Shown: positions 14,586-22,302 of the stretch, piece by piece
How the letters are laid out: each line of letters starts with the position of its first letter
How positions within the stretch are numbered: the stretch's first letter is position 1
DNA from: Arthrobacter sp. Leaf69
Lineage (GTDB): Bacteria; Actinomycetota; Actinomycetes; Actinomycetales; Micrococcaceae
Assembly: GCF_001422645.1 (NCBI RefSeq)
Contig: NZ_LMLR01000001.1
Coordinates: forward strand, 188,325 to 252,324
Length of the DNA stretch: 64,000 nt
Reading direction: 5' to 3'
The notes under the pieces: generated by a model
The model's input: the letters and a program-made list of their open reading frames with translations, nothing else
What the model was told of the DNA's origin: nothing
The model's database searches: none
Made by a program: the position numbers and the translations under genes

Positions 14586-16697
14586 ATGGCCAAAGGAATC
14601 TATGTCAGCGCGACCACCCCGGGCTCCGGCAAGTCGCTTATAGCCCTGGGCCTGGCGGACACCCTCCACCGGCATGCGGACCGGATCGGGTTCTTCAAAC
14701 CCGTCGTCAACGGCCACGACGCCGCCTCGGACCCCATGGTGGCGCTGATGAAGGCCCGGTTCAACCTCGACGACGAGCGCTGCCGCGGCGGCCTGACATT
14801 CGCCGAAGTCCGCAGCCTGCTCGCCGAGGGCAAGCGCGAGGAGATCGATTCCCGCTGCGTGGAGATCTTCGCCGAGATGGCCCGGCACTGTGACGTCGTG
14901 ATCGTGGAAGGGACCGACCTGACCGGCCAGGACGCCGCCGTCGAGTTTGACCTCAACGCCCGGCTGGCCAACAACCTCGCCGCCCCCGTCGTCGCCGTCG
15001 TCGGTGCGAAGGGCCGCACCGTCGCGGAGGCCGTCGACGCCGTCGAGGTGGCCCGCAAGGAACTCGTCGCCGAGCGGTGCACACTGCTGGCCATCATGGT
15101 CAACCGCGCCGACCCCGAGGACCTGGAGGCCATCGCCGCCGCGGTCCGTCCCGGCGCCTCCGGCCGTCCCGTATACGTCCTGCCCGAGCTGGAGGAGATC
15201 GCCCGGCCCACCACCGGCGAGGTGGCCTCGGCCATGGGGATCGGCCAGGTGGCCGGCCTGGCGGACCTGGAACGGGACGTGCGTTCGGTGAAGGTGGCCG
15301 CCATGAGCGTGGCCAACTTCCTGCACGTGCTCGACGACGGCGCGCTGGTGATCGTGCCCGGTGACCGCGCCGACGTGCTGGTCGCCTGCCTGGCCTCATC
15401 GTTCTCGCCGGAGTTCCCGGTGCCGTCCGCCCTGATCCTCACCGGGGGCCTGGCGCCGGACGCCACCATTTATTCGCTGCTGGCGCAGGCGCCGTTCCCG
15501 ATTTTCACCGCCCCCGACGACACGTACGTGACGGCGAAGCGGGTCTCCGAGGTGCGCAGCGAGATCTGGTCCGGACACCGCCGCAAGGTGGCCTCCGCCC
15601 TCGGCCTCTGGGCCCGGCGGGTGGACGAGGCGGAGCTGCTGGAGCGGCTGCACCTGCCGCGGCTGGAGCGGATGACTCCACTGCGCTTCCTCCACGACCT
15701 GATCGAGAGGGCCCGCGCGGAGCGCCGCCATATCGTGCTCCCGGAGGGCAATGACGTCCGCATCCTGCGGGCCGCCGAGATCCTGCACCGCCGCGACGTC
15801 TGCGAACTGACCGTGCTGGGCCGCGAATCCGACGTCCGGGAGCTCGCTTCCACCCAGGGCATCGACCTCTCCGGCATCAACATCGTGGATCCCGCCACCT
15901 CGGAGCTGCGCCAGGAGTTCGCGCAGAAGTATGCGGAACTGCGCGCGCACAAGGGCGTGGACCTGGCCAAGGCCCTCGAGGTAATGCAGGACGAGAGTTA
16001 CTTCGGCACCATGATGGTCCAGCTGGGCGTGGTGGACGGGATGGTCTCCGGCGCCGCCCACACCACGGCGCACACCATTCGGCCGGCGCTGGAGTTCGTC
16101 AAGACGCGCGACGGCGTCAAGATCGTCTCGTCCGTCTTCCTGATGCTGATGCCGGACCGGGTGCTGGTCTACGGCGACTGCGCCGTGAATCCGGAGCCCA
16201 ACGTGGAGCAGCTCGCGGACATCGCGGTGGCTTCGGCGGAAACCGCGGCCCAGTTCGGCGTGGAGCCGCGGGTGGCCATGCTGTCCTACTCAACCGGCGG
16301 CTCGGGCGCCGGCGAGGCCGTGAACGCGGTCCGCCAGGCCACGGAACTCGTGCGCGAACGCCGCCCGGACCTCGCCGTGGAAGGGCCCATCCAGTACGAC
16401 GCCGCCGTCGACGCCGCCATCGCTGAGTCGAAGATGCCGGGCTCGTCAGTTGCCGGTCAGGCGACCGTTTTCATCTTCCCGGACCTCAACACCGGCAACA
16501 ACACGTACAAGGCGGTCCAGCAGTCCTCCGGGGCGGTCGCCGTCGGGCCGGTGCTGCAGGGCCTGCGCAAGCCGGTCAACGATCTCTCCCGCGGCTGCAC
16601 CGTGGAGGACATCGTGAACACGGTGGCCATCACCGCCATCCAGGCCCAGTCCGCGGAGCCGGCCGCCGAGCCGGAACCCGCGGCCGCCCATGCCTAG
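14586..16697 (+). CDS. pta: Phosphate acetyltransferase, long (three-domain) form
   Basis: A 703-aa enzyme interconverting acetyl-CoA and acetyl phosphate. The N-terminal BioD/CobQ-like P-loop domain (about 1-210) has TTPGSGKSL at 10-18; a DRTGG domain follows (about 215-330); the C-terminal PTA domain (about 370-690) includes MMVQLGVVDGMVSGA, LSYSTGGSG and GPIQYDAAVD. This is the long form, whose N-terminal part usually tunes activity to cofactors. An AGGGCGG box precedes the ATG by about 3-5 nt. ackA follows on the same strand after 400 nt and one opposing small gene. Confidence 0.95.
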   Translation: MAKGIYVSATTPGSGKSLIALGLADTLHRHADRIGFFKPVVNGHDAASDPMVALMKARFNLDDERCRGGLTFAEVRSLLAEGKREEIDSRCVEIFAEMARHCDVVIVEGTDLTGQDAAVEFDLNARLANNLAAPVVAVVGAKGRTVAEAVDAVEVARKELVAERCTLLAIMVNRADPEDLEAIAAAVRPGASGRPVYVLPELEEIARPTTGEVASAMGIGQVAGLADLERDVRSVKVAAMSVANFLHVLDDGALVIVPGDRADVLVACLASSFSPEFPVPSALILTGGLAPDATIYSLLAQAPFPIFTAPDDTYVTAKRVSEVRSEIWSGHRRKVASALGLWARRVDEAELLERLHLPRLERMTPLRFLHDLIERARAERRHIVLPEGNDVRILRAAEILHRRDVCELTVLGRESDVRELASTQGIDLSGINIVDPATSELRQEFAQKYAELRAHKGVDLAKALEVMQDESYFGTMMVQLGVVDGMVSGAAHTTAHTIRPALEFVKTRDGVKIVSSVFLMLMPDRVLVYGDCAVNPEPNVEQLADIAVASAETAAQFGVEPRVAMLSYSTGGSGAGEAVNAVRQATELVRERRPDLAVEGPIQYDAAVDAAIAESKMPGSSVAGQATVFIFPDLNTGNNTYKAVQQSSGAVAVGPVLQGLRKPVNDLSRGCTVEDIVNTVAITAIQAQSAEPAAEPEPAAAHA

Positions 16698-16699
16698 CC

Positions 16700-16744
16700 A
16701 GCAGTTCTCCGGCTAGCTGTTCTCCGGCTAGCTGTTCTCCGGCT
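16700..16744. repeat. Three 15-bp tandem repeats spanning a gene's stop codon
   Basis: Three copies of AGCWGTTCTCCGGCT in a row (16700-16714, 16715-16729, 16730-16744). On the minus strand each encodes PENS followed by a stop, so the last codons of the 82-aa acidic protein have been copied in frame. They sit 3 nt after the pta stop. Confidence 0.8.
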
Positions 16745-16976
16745 CTGCCGGGCTGTCCGGGTCCTCCTCCTTGGCGGGTTCATCGGCCAGGCCCGCCGGC
16801 GTCAGGTCCAGGTCCTCCACATTTTCGGGGGCCTCCGGGGCTTCTCCCGTCTCGGCGGCCTTGAAGTCCCCGGTGTCGTCCAGGGCCGGGTTCGCGCCTT
16901 CGACGCCGGTGGGATCGGCCTTCTTGGGCGCGGTGTCCGGCTCGTTGCTTTCCGGTTGAACAGTGCTGTCAGTCAT
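16728..16976 (-). CDS. Small acidic hypothetical protein
   Basis: An 82-aa protein, very rich in Glu, Asp, Pro and Ala (for example APEAPENVEDLDLTP and DEPAKEEDPDSPAEPENS), probably disordered and cytosolic. No family was recognised. GGAGGG lies 6 nt before the ATG at 16976, good support for translation. Transcribed against pta and ackA. Its 3' end is a tandem 15-bp repeat. Function unknown. Confidence 0.6.
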   Translation of the reverse strand: MTDSTVQPESNEPDTAPKKADPTGVEGANPALDDTGDFKAAETGEAPEAPENVEDLDLTPAGLADEPAKEEDPDSPAEPENS

Positions 16977-17098
16977 GAAAAGCCCTCCGTACGGTGACCA
17001 ATAGGTCCGCCGACTCTAGGCGCCCGCCGCGCCCGATGCAATGGCGCTACGATCGAACTTCCACCCACCACCGCAGCAGACAAGGCTTAGGAGGCCCA

Positions 17099-18268
17099 GT
17101 GCTCGTCCTCGTCATCAACTCAGGCTCGTCCTCACTGAAGTACCAGGTCCGCGACGTCGAAGCCGGCAGTGTGCTCGCCGAAGGGCTGGTCGAGAAGATC
17201 GGCATGGGCAGCGGCGGCGAGGGCGACGGCGAGATGGAGGGCCCCCGCGACCATGCGGAAGCCCTGGAGCTGGTGGACGCCGAGATCCACGCCGCGCTGG
17301 GCGACCGGGTGCTCGATGCCGTGGGGCACCGGGTAGTGCACGGCGGGGAGCGCTTCGCCGAGCCCGTCCTGGTCGACAATGAGATCACCCGCGCCATCGA
17401 GCGGCTCAACCCTCTGGCGCCCCTGCACAACCCGGCGAACGTGCTCGGCATCCGCGCGATCTCGAAAAAGTGGCCGCACATGCCGCAGGTGGCCGTGTTC
17501 GACACCGCGTTTCACCGCACCCTGCCCGAACATGCCTGGCGCTACGCGGTGCCGGAGGACCTCTACACCAACCACGGGATCCGCCGCTACGGCTTCCACG
17601 GCACCTCGCACGAATACGTCTCGCACCGGGCCGCGGCGCTGCTGGACGTCCCCGTGGAAGAGTTCGACGCCGTCATCGCCCACCTGGGCAACGGCGCCTC
17701 CGTCACGGCGATCCGCGGCGGACGGTCCGTGGACACCTCCATGGGCTTCACCCCGCTGGAGGGCCTCGTCATGGGTACCCGCTCGGGTGACCTGGACCCG
17801 TCCATCCTCGTCTTCCTCGGCCGGGCAGGCTGGTCCCCGGAGGACCTCGATTCCATGCTCAACCGCCAGTCCGGGCTCAAAGGCCTGGCCGGCAACAACG
17901 ACATGCGCTCCGTGGTCGAGGCCGCGGACGCGGGCGACGCTAAAGCGGCCATGGCACTCGCTGTCGCCTCCTACCGGCTCGCGAAGTACATCGGCGGCTA
18001 CCACGTGGCCGTCGGCGGCGCGAAGGCCCTCGTCTTCACGGCCGGAATCGGGGAAAACTCGCACCAGTTCCGCAGCCTCGTGGTGGAACGGCTGGGCGCC
18101 CTGGGCGTGCAGCTCGACGCCGGCCTGAACAGCGAACGGTCCAAGGAACCCCGTGTGATTTCCTCGCCCTCCTCGGCCATCCCGGTGCTCGTGGTGCCCA
18201 CCGACGAAGAGCGGGCGATCGCCGAGGCCACGGCCGCCGTCGTCAGTCACGCGCCGGTTGCTCCGTAA
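17099..18268 (+). CDS. ackA: Acetate kinase
   Basis: A 389-aa ASKHA-fold kinase making ATP and acetate from acetyl phosphate. The family motifs are all visible: VINSGSSSLKY near the start, GHRVVHGGERF (about 85), RRYGFHGTSHEYVS (about 165), HLGNGASV (about 200), GLVMGTRSGDLDP (about 225) and VFTAGIGENS (about 313). GTG at 17099 was chosen: AGGAGG ends 5 nt upstream and the protein then begins at the conserved VLVLVINSG. It pairs with pta. The stop codon lies inside the hairpin 18258-18306. Confidence 0.95.
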   Translation: MLVLVINSGSSSLKYQVRDVEAGSVLAEGLVEKIGMGSGGEGDGEMEGPRDHAEALELVDAEIHAALGDRVLDAVGHRVVHGGERFAEPVLVDNEITRAIERLNPLAPLHNPANVLGIRAISKKWPHMPQVAVFDTAFHRTLPEHAWRYAVPEDLYTNHGIRRYGFHGTSHEYVSHRAAALLDVPVEEFDAVIAHLGNGASVTAIRGGRSVDTSMGFTPLEGLVMGTRSGDLDPSILVFLGRAGWSPEDLDSMLNRQSGLKGLAGNNDMRSVVEAADAGDAKAAMALAVASYRLAKYIGGYHVAVGGAKALVFTAGIGENSHQFRSLVVERLGALGVQLDAGLNSERSKEPRVISSPSSAIPVLVVPTDEERAIAEATAAVVSHAPVAP

Positions 18269-18306
18269 CCGCCGTTTTGACGGCTCAAAACGGCGCCTAC
18301 GGAGCA
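18258..18306. terminator. Long hairpin after ackA (family E, member 1)
   Basis: A 49-nt near-perfect inverted repeat with ends TTGCTCCGTAA and TACGGAGCA and centre TTTTGACGGCTCAAAA. It contains the ackA stop codon and ends just before the GNAT promoter. The same length, ends and centre recur at 22245-22293. Confidence 0.7.
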
Positions 18307-18315
18307 CTCGATGGG

Positions 18316-18321
18316 TAGCGT
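18316..18321 (+). promoter_or_regulatory. -10 box of leaderless GNAT gene
   Basis: TAGCGT ends 7 nt before the ATG at 18329, the distance expected when transcription starts at the start codon. Confidence 0.45.
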
Positions 18322-18328
18322 TGGGGGA

Positions 18329-18889
18329 ATGACTGAACTGAACCTGCCCCTCCGCACGCGGCGGCTAGTGCTGCGCCGCTTCGAGGCCGGGGACTTGGAC
18401 GCGTACCACGCCTACCATTCGCTGCCCGAGACCGCCCGCTTCCTGCCCGGCGAGGCGAAGAGCTACACCAAGTCCATGGAGTCCGTGGGCAAGTACGCCA
18501 ACTTCGTCTTCGAGAAGGAGGGCGACTGGATTTGCCTGGCCGTCGAAGCGGCGGACTCGCCCGGCCTGCTCGGCGAGGTGGTGCTGAAGTGGCTGCCCGG
18601 CTGCGGCCAGGCTGAGATCGGCTGGAGCCTCGCTCCGGCGGCTCGCGGCCGGGGGATCGCGTCTGAGGCCGCGGCAGCCCTTCTGGACCTTGGCTTCGGG
18701 GAACTTGGCTTCCACCGGATCGACGCCAAACTGGATGCACTCAACACGGCCTCTGCGGCGCTGTGCGAACGACTCGGGATGCGGCTGGAATCCACCCAGG
18801 TGGACAAGTGGCATTACAAGGGGCAGTGGGCCACGGAGGTGGTCTACGCCATCCTCGCGGACGAATGGAAAGCCCGGCGGCCGGTCTAA
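18329..18889 (+). CDS. GNAT-family N-acetyltransferase (RimJ/RimL type)
   Basis: A 186-aa acetyltransferase. LRTRRLVLRRFEAGDLDAYHAY at the start and LGEVVLKWLPGCGQAEIGWSLAPAARGRGIASEAAAALL in the middle give the RimJ-like GNAT pattern, with the acetyl-CoA loop R-G-R-G-I-A near residue 112. Substrate unknown: ribosomal protein N-termini, antibiotics and small amines are all known for the family. ATG 18329 is preferred because TAGCGT lies 7 nt upstream, the spacing of leaderless actinobacterial mRNAs; ATG 18311 would add six residues and has a GGAG within the hairpin. Confidence 0.85.
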   Translation: MTELNLPLRTRRLVLRRFEAGDLDAYHAYHSLPETARFLPGEAKSYTKSMESVGKYANFVFEKEGDWICLAVEAADSPGLLGEVVLKWLPGCGQAEIGWSLAPAARGRGIASEAAAALLDLGFGELGFHRIDAKLDALNTASAALCERLGMRLESTQVDKWHYKGQWATEVVYAILADEWKARRPV

Positions 18890-18900
18890 TACTCGGCGGA

Positions 18901-18950
18901 TTGACGAAGATGGCCGCTATGGGAGGTCCCATAGCGGCCATCTTCGTCAA
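18901..18950. terminator. Perfect 24-bp-arm palindrome between convergent genes
   Basis: Two perfect 24-nt arms (18901-18924 and 18927-18950) separated by GG; the ends are TTGACGAAGATGG and CCATCTTCGTCAA. It lies 11 nt after the GNAT stop and 26 nt from the end of the M50 gene, so it can terminate both. Confidence 0.7.
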
Positions 18951-18976
18951 ACTGCGCCCCGGCCTGAAAATACGGC

Positions 18977-21397
18977 CTAGGGTGCCGGTGGGGCCGTGGC
19001 CGTGGGATCCGGCGACGGCGTGGTCGAAACCGGTTCGGTGGCCGTGCCTCCGGATTGCGTGGGCTGCGGTTCCGCGGGTGCCGCAGACGTGGCCGCCGGA
19101 GCGGTGGCTGCGGGCTCGGTCCCGCCGGGCTCCGGCTCGGCTCCCGTGGCCGGAGTGGTGCCGGCGGTAGCTCCGGGCGTCGCCGACTCGGTGGGTCCCG
19201 GTGAGCTCCCTGTCGTGGCAGGAGCCGAGCCCGTCGAGGCAACCGGCGTGGCACTGGGGTCGTTCTTGATGACCTCCATAATCTGGACCTTGAAAGCGTC
19301 CAGGCGCCCCTGAATCTCCGAGAGCGGCACGTTCTGCAGGTTCCGCCCGTACTCGGCGATCTGCTGCCAGAGCTCGTTGAGCCGGGTCATGCCGTCGTCG
19401 CTCAGCGGTCCGTCCAGCGTAAGGACCAGTTGGCTCGCCAGTGCGTACGTCAGGCACTGCACGCAGTTGTAGTTCGCGGCGGCGGAGAGGTTTTCCGGGA
19501 CCACGACGTCGGTCTGGCCCACGATCAGCACCACCTGGAAGCCCACCGCGACGGCGGCGCAATCGGCGCAGCTGGCGAAGGCGTAGGCCTCGTTACGGGT
19601 GGTAACGTCCTCGCCGTCGTCGGCCCAGACCAGCGCGAAGGCGACGTCGTAGACCACGGAACCGTCCGTCGTGTTGACCGCGAGAGACTGGTTGCCGTCC
19701 TCCTCCGGGGCGGCCGGCCGGTCGAAGGGGAACACCCAGGCGGGCGCCGCCGTCGTCCCGGAAGCCCCGGCCGTCCCGGAAGTTCCGGCATCTCGCGGCA
19801 CCAGCACCATGCTGAGCTGCGGTTCCTCCCGGGTGGGCATCTGGGCGCCGGAGGGCCAGAGCGCCACGGTCCGGCCGGACTGGCCTTCGCGCATGCCGGT
19901 AGTGGCCCCCGCCGGGAAAATGGCGGTGGTGGCGTCGGCGAGGGTGCCGCGTTCGTAAGGCTGGACGGGGCGGTAGCTCTCGGCACCGGGCCACCACGCC
20001 CAGGCGAGTCCGGCCATCACAGCCGCGATCACGGCGACGGCCGCCCCGCGCTGGAGTACTTTGCCGCGGGTCTTCTGCCAGAGCGCGGTGAGGATTTGCC
20101 GTCCCAGCCGGAACAGGATGAAGAAGATGCCCACCACGGGAAGCGCGACGGCGGCGATCGCCAGGATCCGCACTGCGGCGTCGACCATGTCCCCGCCGGC
20201 GAGGCTGGTGTTGAACATGATGAACTGCTTCTGCCCGCTGTCCCACGCGGTTCCGAGGAGGCGCGGCAGGGACAGCACCATCATGACCAGGCTGAAGATC
20301 AGCAGGGGGACAGTGATGAGCACCCAGGCGGTGACCACGGCGCGGGCCCACGGTTTGAGCACCTGCGCCTCCGGATCTTTCCGGCGCCACGGCAGGAGGC
20401 TCAGCAGGGTGGGCTTGATCCGCTGGAACAGGTCGGGGACCCCGGTGGCGTCGGCGAGGATGTGGTACCCGTCGAAGCGGACCAGCGGCAGCAGCTGCCG
20501 GACCATCTGCAGCACTTGGGTCACCACCACCAGAAGCAGCGCATCGAAACCGGTGGCCCACCAGATCCCCATGATGGCGACGGCGACAATCGCGTTGAAG
20601 TACAGCCCGCCAAGGTCGGTGCGGATTCGGCCGGCGCGGCCCAGGCGGTAGGAATCGGTGACGTCGGTGAAGAACGCGGGCCAGATGATGTAGAGGCCGG
20701 TGCCCATGGCGCCCGGGGTCGCTCCGCCGCGGCGGGCCGCTGCCGCGTGCCCGAACTCGTGGAACCCGGCGGACAGGACGGTCACGGCCAGAATCAGCAG
20801 CACCAGCCCCGGGTTGGCAAAGGCCTCGTGCGTGGCGGAGGCCAGACCCTTCACCATCAGCACCCACCAGCAGCTGGCAAGGAAGGCCGCGGTGACAAGA
20901 ACCACGATCAGCGGGTTGAAGAGGACGGCGAAGGGGGCGGTGATCCGGCGGGTGCGTTCCGGATCGGTAACGGTGTAACGGAACTTCATCCCCAGCAGCG
21001 GGTCGGCTTTGCGCACCTCGGGCTGTGAGCCGTCGGCGCGCTGCAGCAGCCCCAGCGGCAGCAGCTGCGAGTCGATGAGGGTCCGGACGTTGTCGGCGCT
21101 GACCAGCCGGCCGAACCCCGTGCTGGCGTGCTCGGCGATTTCCTCAACGCCGCGGGTGCCGTCCATCGCCTCGAGGACCAAGTACAGCAGCCGCGTGAGC
21201 TGCAGGGTCTGGCCGTCGGCGCGGCGGACCAGGGAGGGCGCCTCGCGGTAGCCGGAGCCGATGGTTTCGCCGAGCAGCTGGACGCCCTCGGCCCGGACCG
21301 GAACCTCCAGGGTGCCGGCGGCGGATGCAGGGGAAGCCGGCGCAGGGGAAGCAGGCGGGCCGTCCGCGATGGACGGCCCGCCGTGCGTGGTACTCAT
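18977..21397 (-). CDS. M50-like membrane zinc peptidase with PqqD-like N-terminal domain
   Basis: An 806-aa protein resembling 'putative peptide zinc metalloprotease' (YydH-type) proteins. Residues about 45-120 look like a PqqD/RRE winged-helix domain (LTRLLYLVLEAMDGTRGVEEIAEHA). The membrane part (about 150-470, six or more helices) holds the zinc motif HEFGH at 213-217 and LVRFDGYH around D309, the second S2P-type motif. An extracytoplasmic domain (about 480-690) has paired cysteines CADC and CVQC. The last ~110 residues are a Pro/Ser/Thr/Ala-rich tail. The gene starts 8 nt after the stop of a repetitive acidic protein. Inference: a leader-binding domain plus a membrane protease suggests processing or export of that neighbour. 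Confidence 0.75.
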   Translation of the reverse strand: MSTTHGGPSIADGPPASPAPASPASAAGTLEVPVRAEGVQLLGETIGSGYREAPSLVRRADGQTLQLTRLLYLVLEAMDGTRGVEEIAEHASTGFGRLVSADNVRTLIDSQLLPLGLLQRADGSQPEVRKADPLLGMKFRYTVTDPERTRRITAPFAVLFNPLIVVLVTAAFLASCWWVLMVKGLASATHEAFANPGLVLLILAVTVLSAGFHEFGHAAAARRGGATPGAMGTGLYIIWPAFFTDVTDSYRLGRAGRIRTDLGGLYFNAIVAVAIMGIWWATGFDALLLVVVTQVLQMVRQLLPLVRFDGYHILADATGVPDLFQRIKPTLLSLLPWRRKDPEAQVLKPWARAVVTAWVLITVPLLIFSLVMMVLSLPRLLGTAWDSGQKQFIMFNTSLAGGDMVDAAVRILAIAAVALPVVGIFFILFRLGRQILTALWQKTRGKVLQRGAAVAVIAAVMAGLAWAWWPGAESYRPVQPYERGTLADATTAIFPAGATTGMREGQSGRTVALWPSGAQMPTREEPQLSMVLVPRDAGTSGTAGASGTTAAPAWVFPFDRPAAPEEDGNQSLAVNTTDGSVVYDVAFALVWADDGEDVTTRNEAYAFASCADCAAVAVGFQVVLIVGQTDVVVPENLSAAANYNCVQCLTYALASQLVLTLDGPLSDDGMTRLNELWQQIAEYGRNLQNVPLSEIQGRLDAFKVQIMEVIKNDPSATPVASTGSAPATTGSSPGPTESATPGATAGTTPATGAEPEPGGTEPAATAPAATSAAPAEPQPTQSGGTATEPVSTTPSPDPTATAPPAP

Positions 21398-21405
21398 CCG
21401 GGGAA

Positions 21406-22059
21406 CTACTGCCGGAGGTCGGACTGCTGGTCGGCGGTGGCGGTGGCTTCGCCCGTAATGTCCTGGTTGATGATGGCGTCCTGCTGGGACACGGCGAAGG
21501 CGTTGCTGTCGATGGACCCGATGTTCGCAGCGACGGCGGCGTCGATCGGGGCTGCAACGTTGGCGTTGGCGGCCACGGCACCGTTGATCGGGGCGGCGAT
21601 GTCCGCGGCGGCGTCCAGGTCCACGTTCACGTTGAGCAGGTTGGAGTTCAGGGCACCGGCGACGTCGGTGGGCAGCGCGTCTTCCTCGGCCGTGACGTCG
21701 GTGGTGCCGGTGTCGCTGCCGTCGGTGCTGCCGGATTCCTGCTCGATCGTGCTGTCCTGCGCGGACTCGGCGGTGGCGTCGGCGTCGATGCCCTGGTTGA
21801 TGATGACGCCCTGGTCCGAAAGGGCCTGCGCGTCGGAGCCGAAGGACAGGATGTTTGCCGAGGCCGCAGCGTCGATCGGGGCCGCGACGTTGGCGTTGGC
21901 CGCGACAGCGAGGTCGATCGGTGCAGCCGCGTTGAGGCCAAGGTCCAGATCGGCATTGAGGTCCAGGATGGACGCGACTTCCTTGTCCGGAAGTGCGGTG
22001 CCTGCCTCCGCCATCAGCTCGGCGTCGCTCAGCGGGGTCAGTCCCTGTTCAGTGCTCAT
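21406..22059 (-). CDS. Acidic two-repeat protein, possible partner of the M50 peptidase
   Basis: A 217-aa protein (pI low) made of two ~68-residue repeats, residues 35-102 and 145-212 at an offset of 110; AVAANANVAAPIDAA is identical in both (51-65, 161-175), and each ends in a VIINQ/AIINQ motif and an ATAESA/ATATAD stretch. Between them is a D/E/S/T-rich linker. The first ~32 residues (LSDAELMAEAGTALPDKEVAS) look leader-like. There is no signal peptide, membrane helix or cysteine. GGAG lies 6 nt before the ATG at 22059. It is directly upstream of, and probably co-transcribed with, the PqqD-M50 gene. Family not recognised; an exported or processed peptide substrate is the best guess. Confidence 0.65.
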   Translation of the reverse strand: MSTEQGLTPLSDAELMAEAGTALPDKEVASILDLNADLDLGLNAAAPIDLAVAANANVAAPIDAAASANILSFGSDAQALSDQGVIINQGIDADATAESAQDSTIEQESGSTDGSDTGTTDVTAEEDALPTDVAGALNSNLLNVNVDLDAAADIAAPINGAVAANANVAAPIDAAVAANIGSIDSNAFAVSQQDAIINQDITGEATATADQQSDLRQ

Positions 22060-22244
22060 GAGTAGCTCCAGTTCCGGCACGGTTCCTGCTGCCCCCAGTG
22101 AGCAGTTTCCAGACCGATGTGCCTGATGCGAGTCAATAGTAAGCATGATGAGCATTTATTCGGTAGGCAACTCCCGAAAAACCCGAGGCGGGCCCGGGAA
22201 CGGCCTGTCCGGTGGACGCTAATTGGCACCACCCCGACCAGCGA

Positions 22245-22293
22245 TTGCTCCGTAATGGCCCTTCTGAGGGTTCAAAAGGGCCGTTACGGAGCA
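22245..22293. terminator. Long hairpin (family E, member 2)
   Basis: A 49-nt near-perfect inverted repeat, ends TTGCTCCGTAA and TTACGGAGCAA, centre CTTCTGAGGGTTCAAAAG. It lies 9 nt after the oligopeptidase stop (minus strand). It aligns without gaps to 18258-18306, with paired changes in the stem. Confidence 0.7.
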
Positions 22294-22302
22294 ACCGGTC
22301 AC

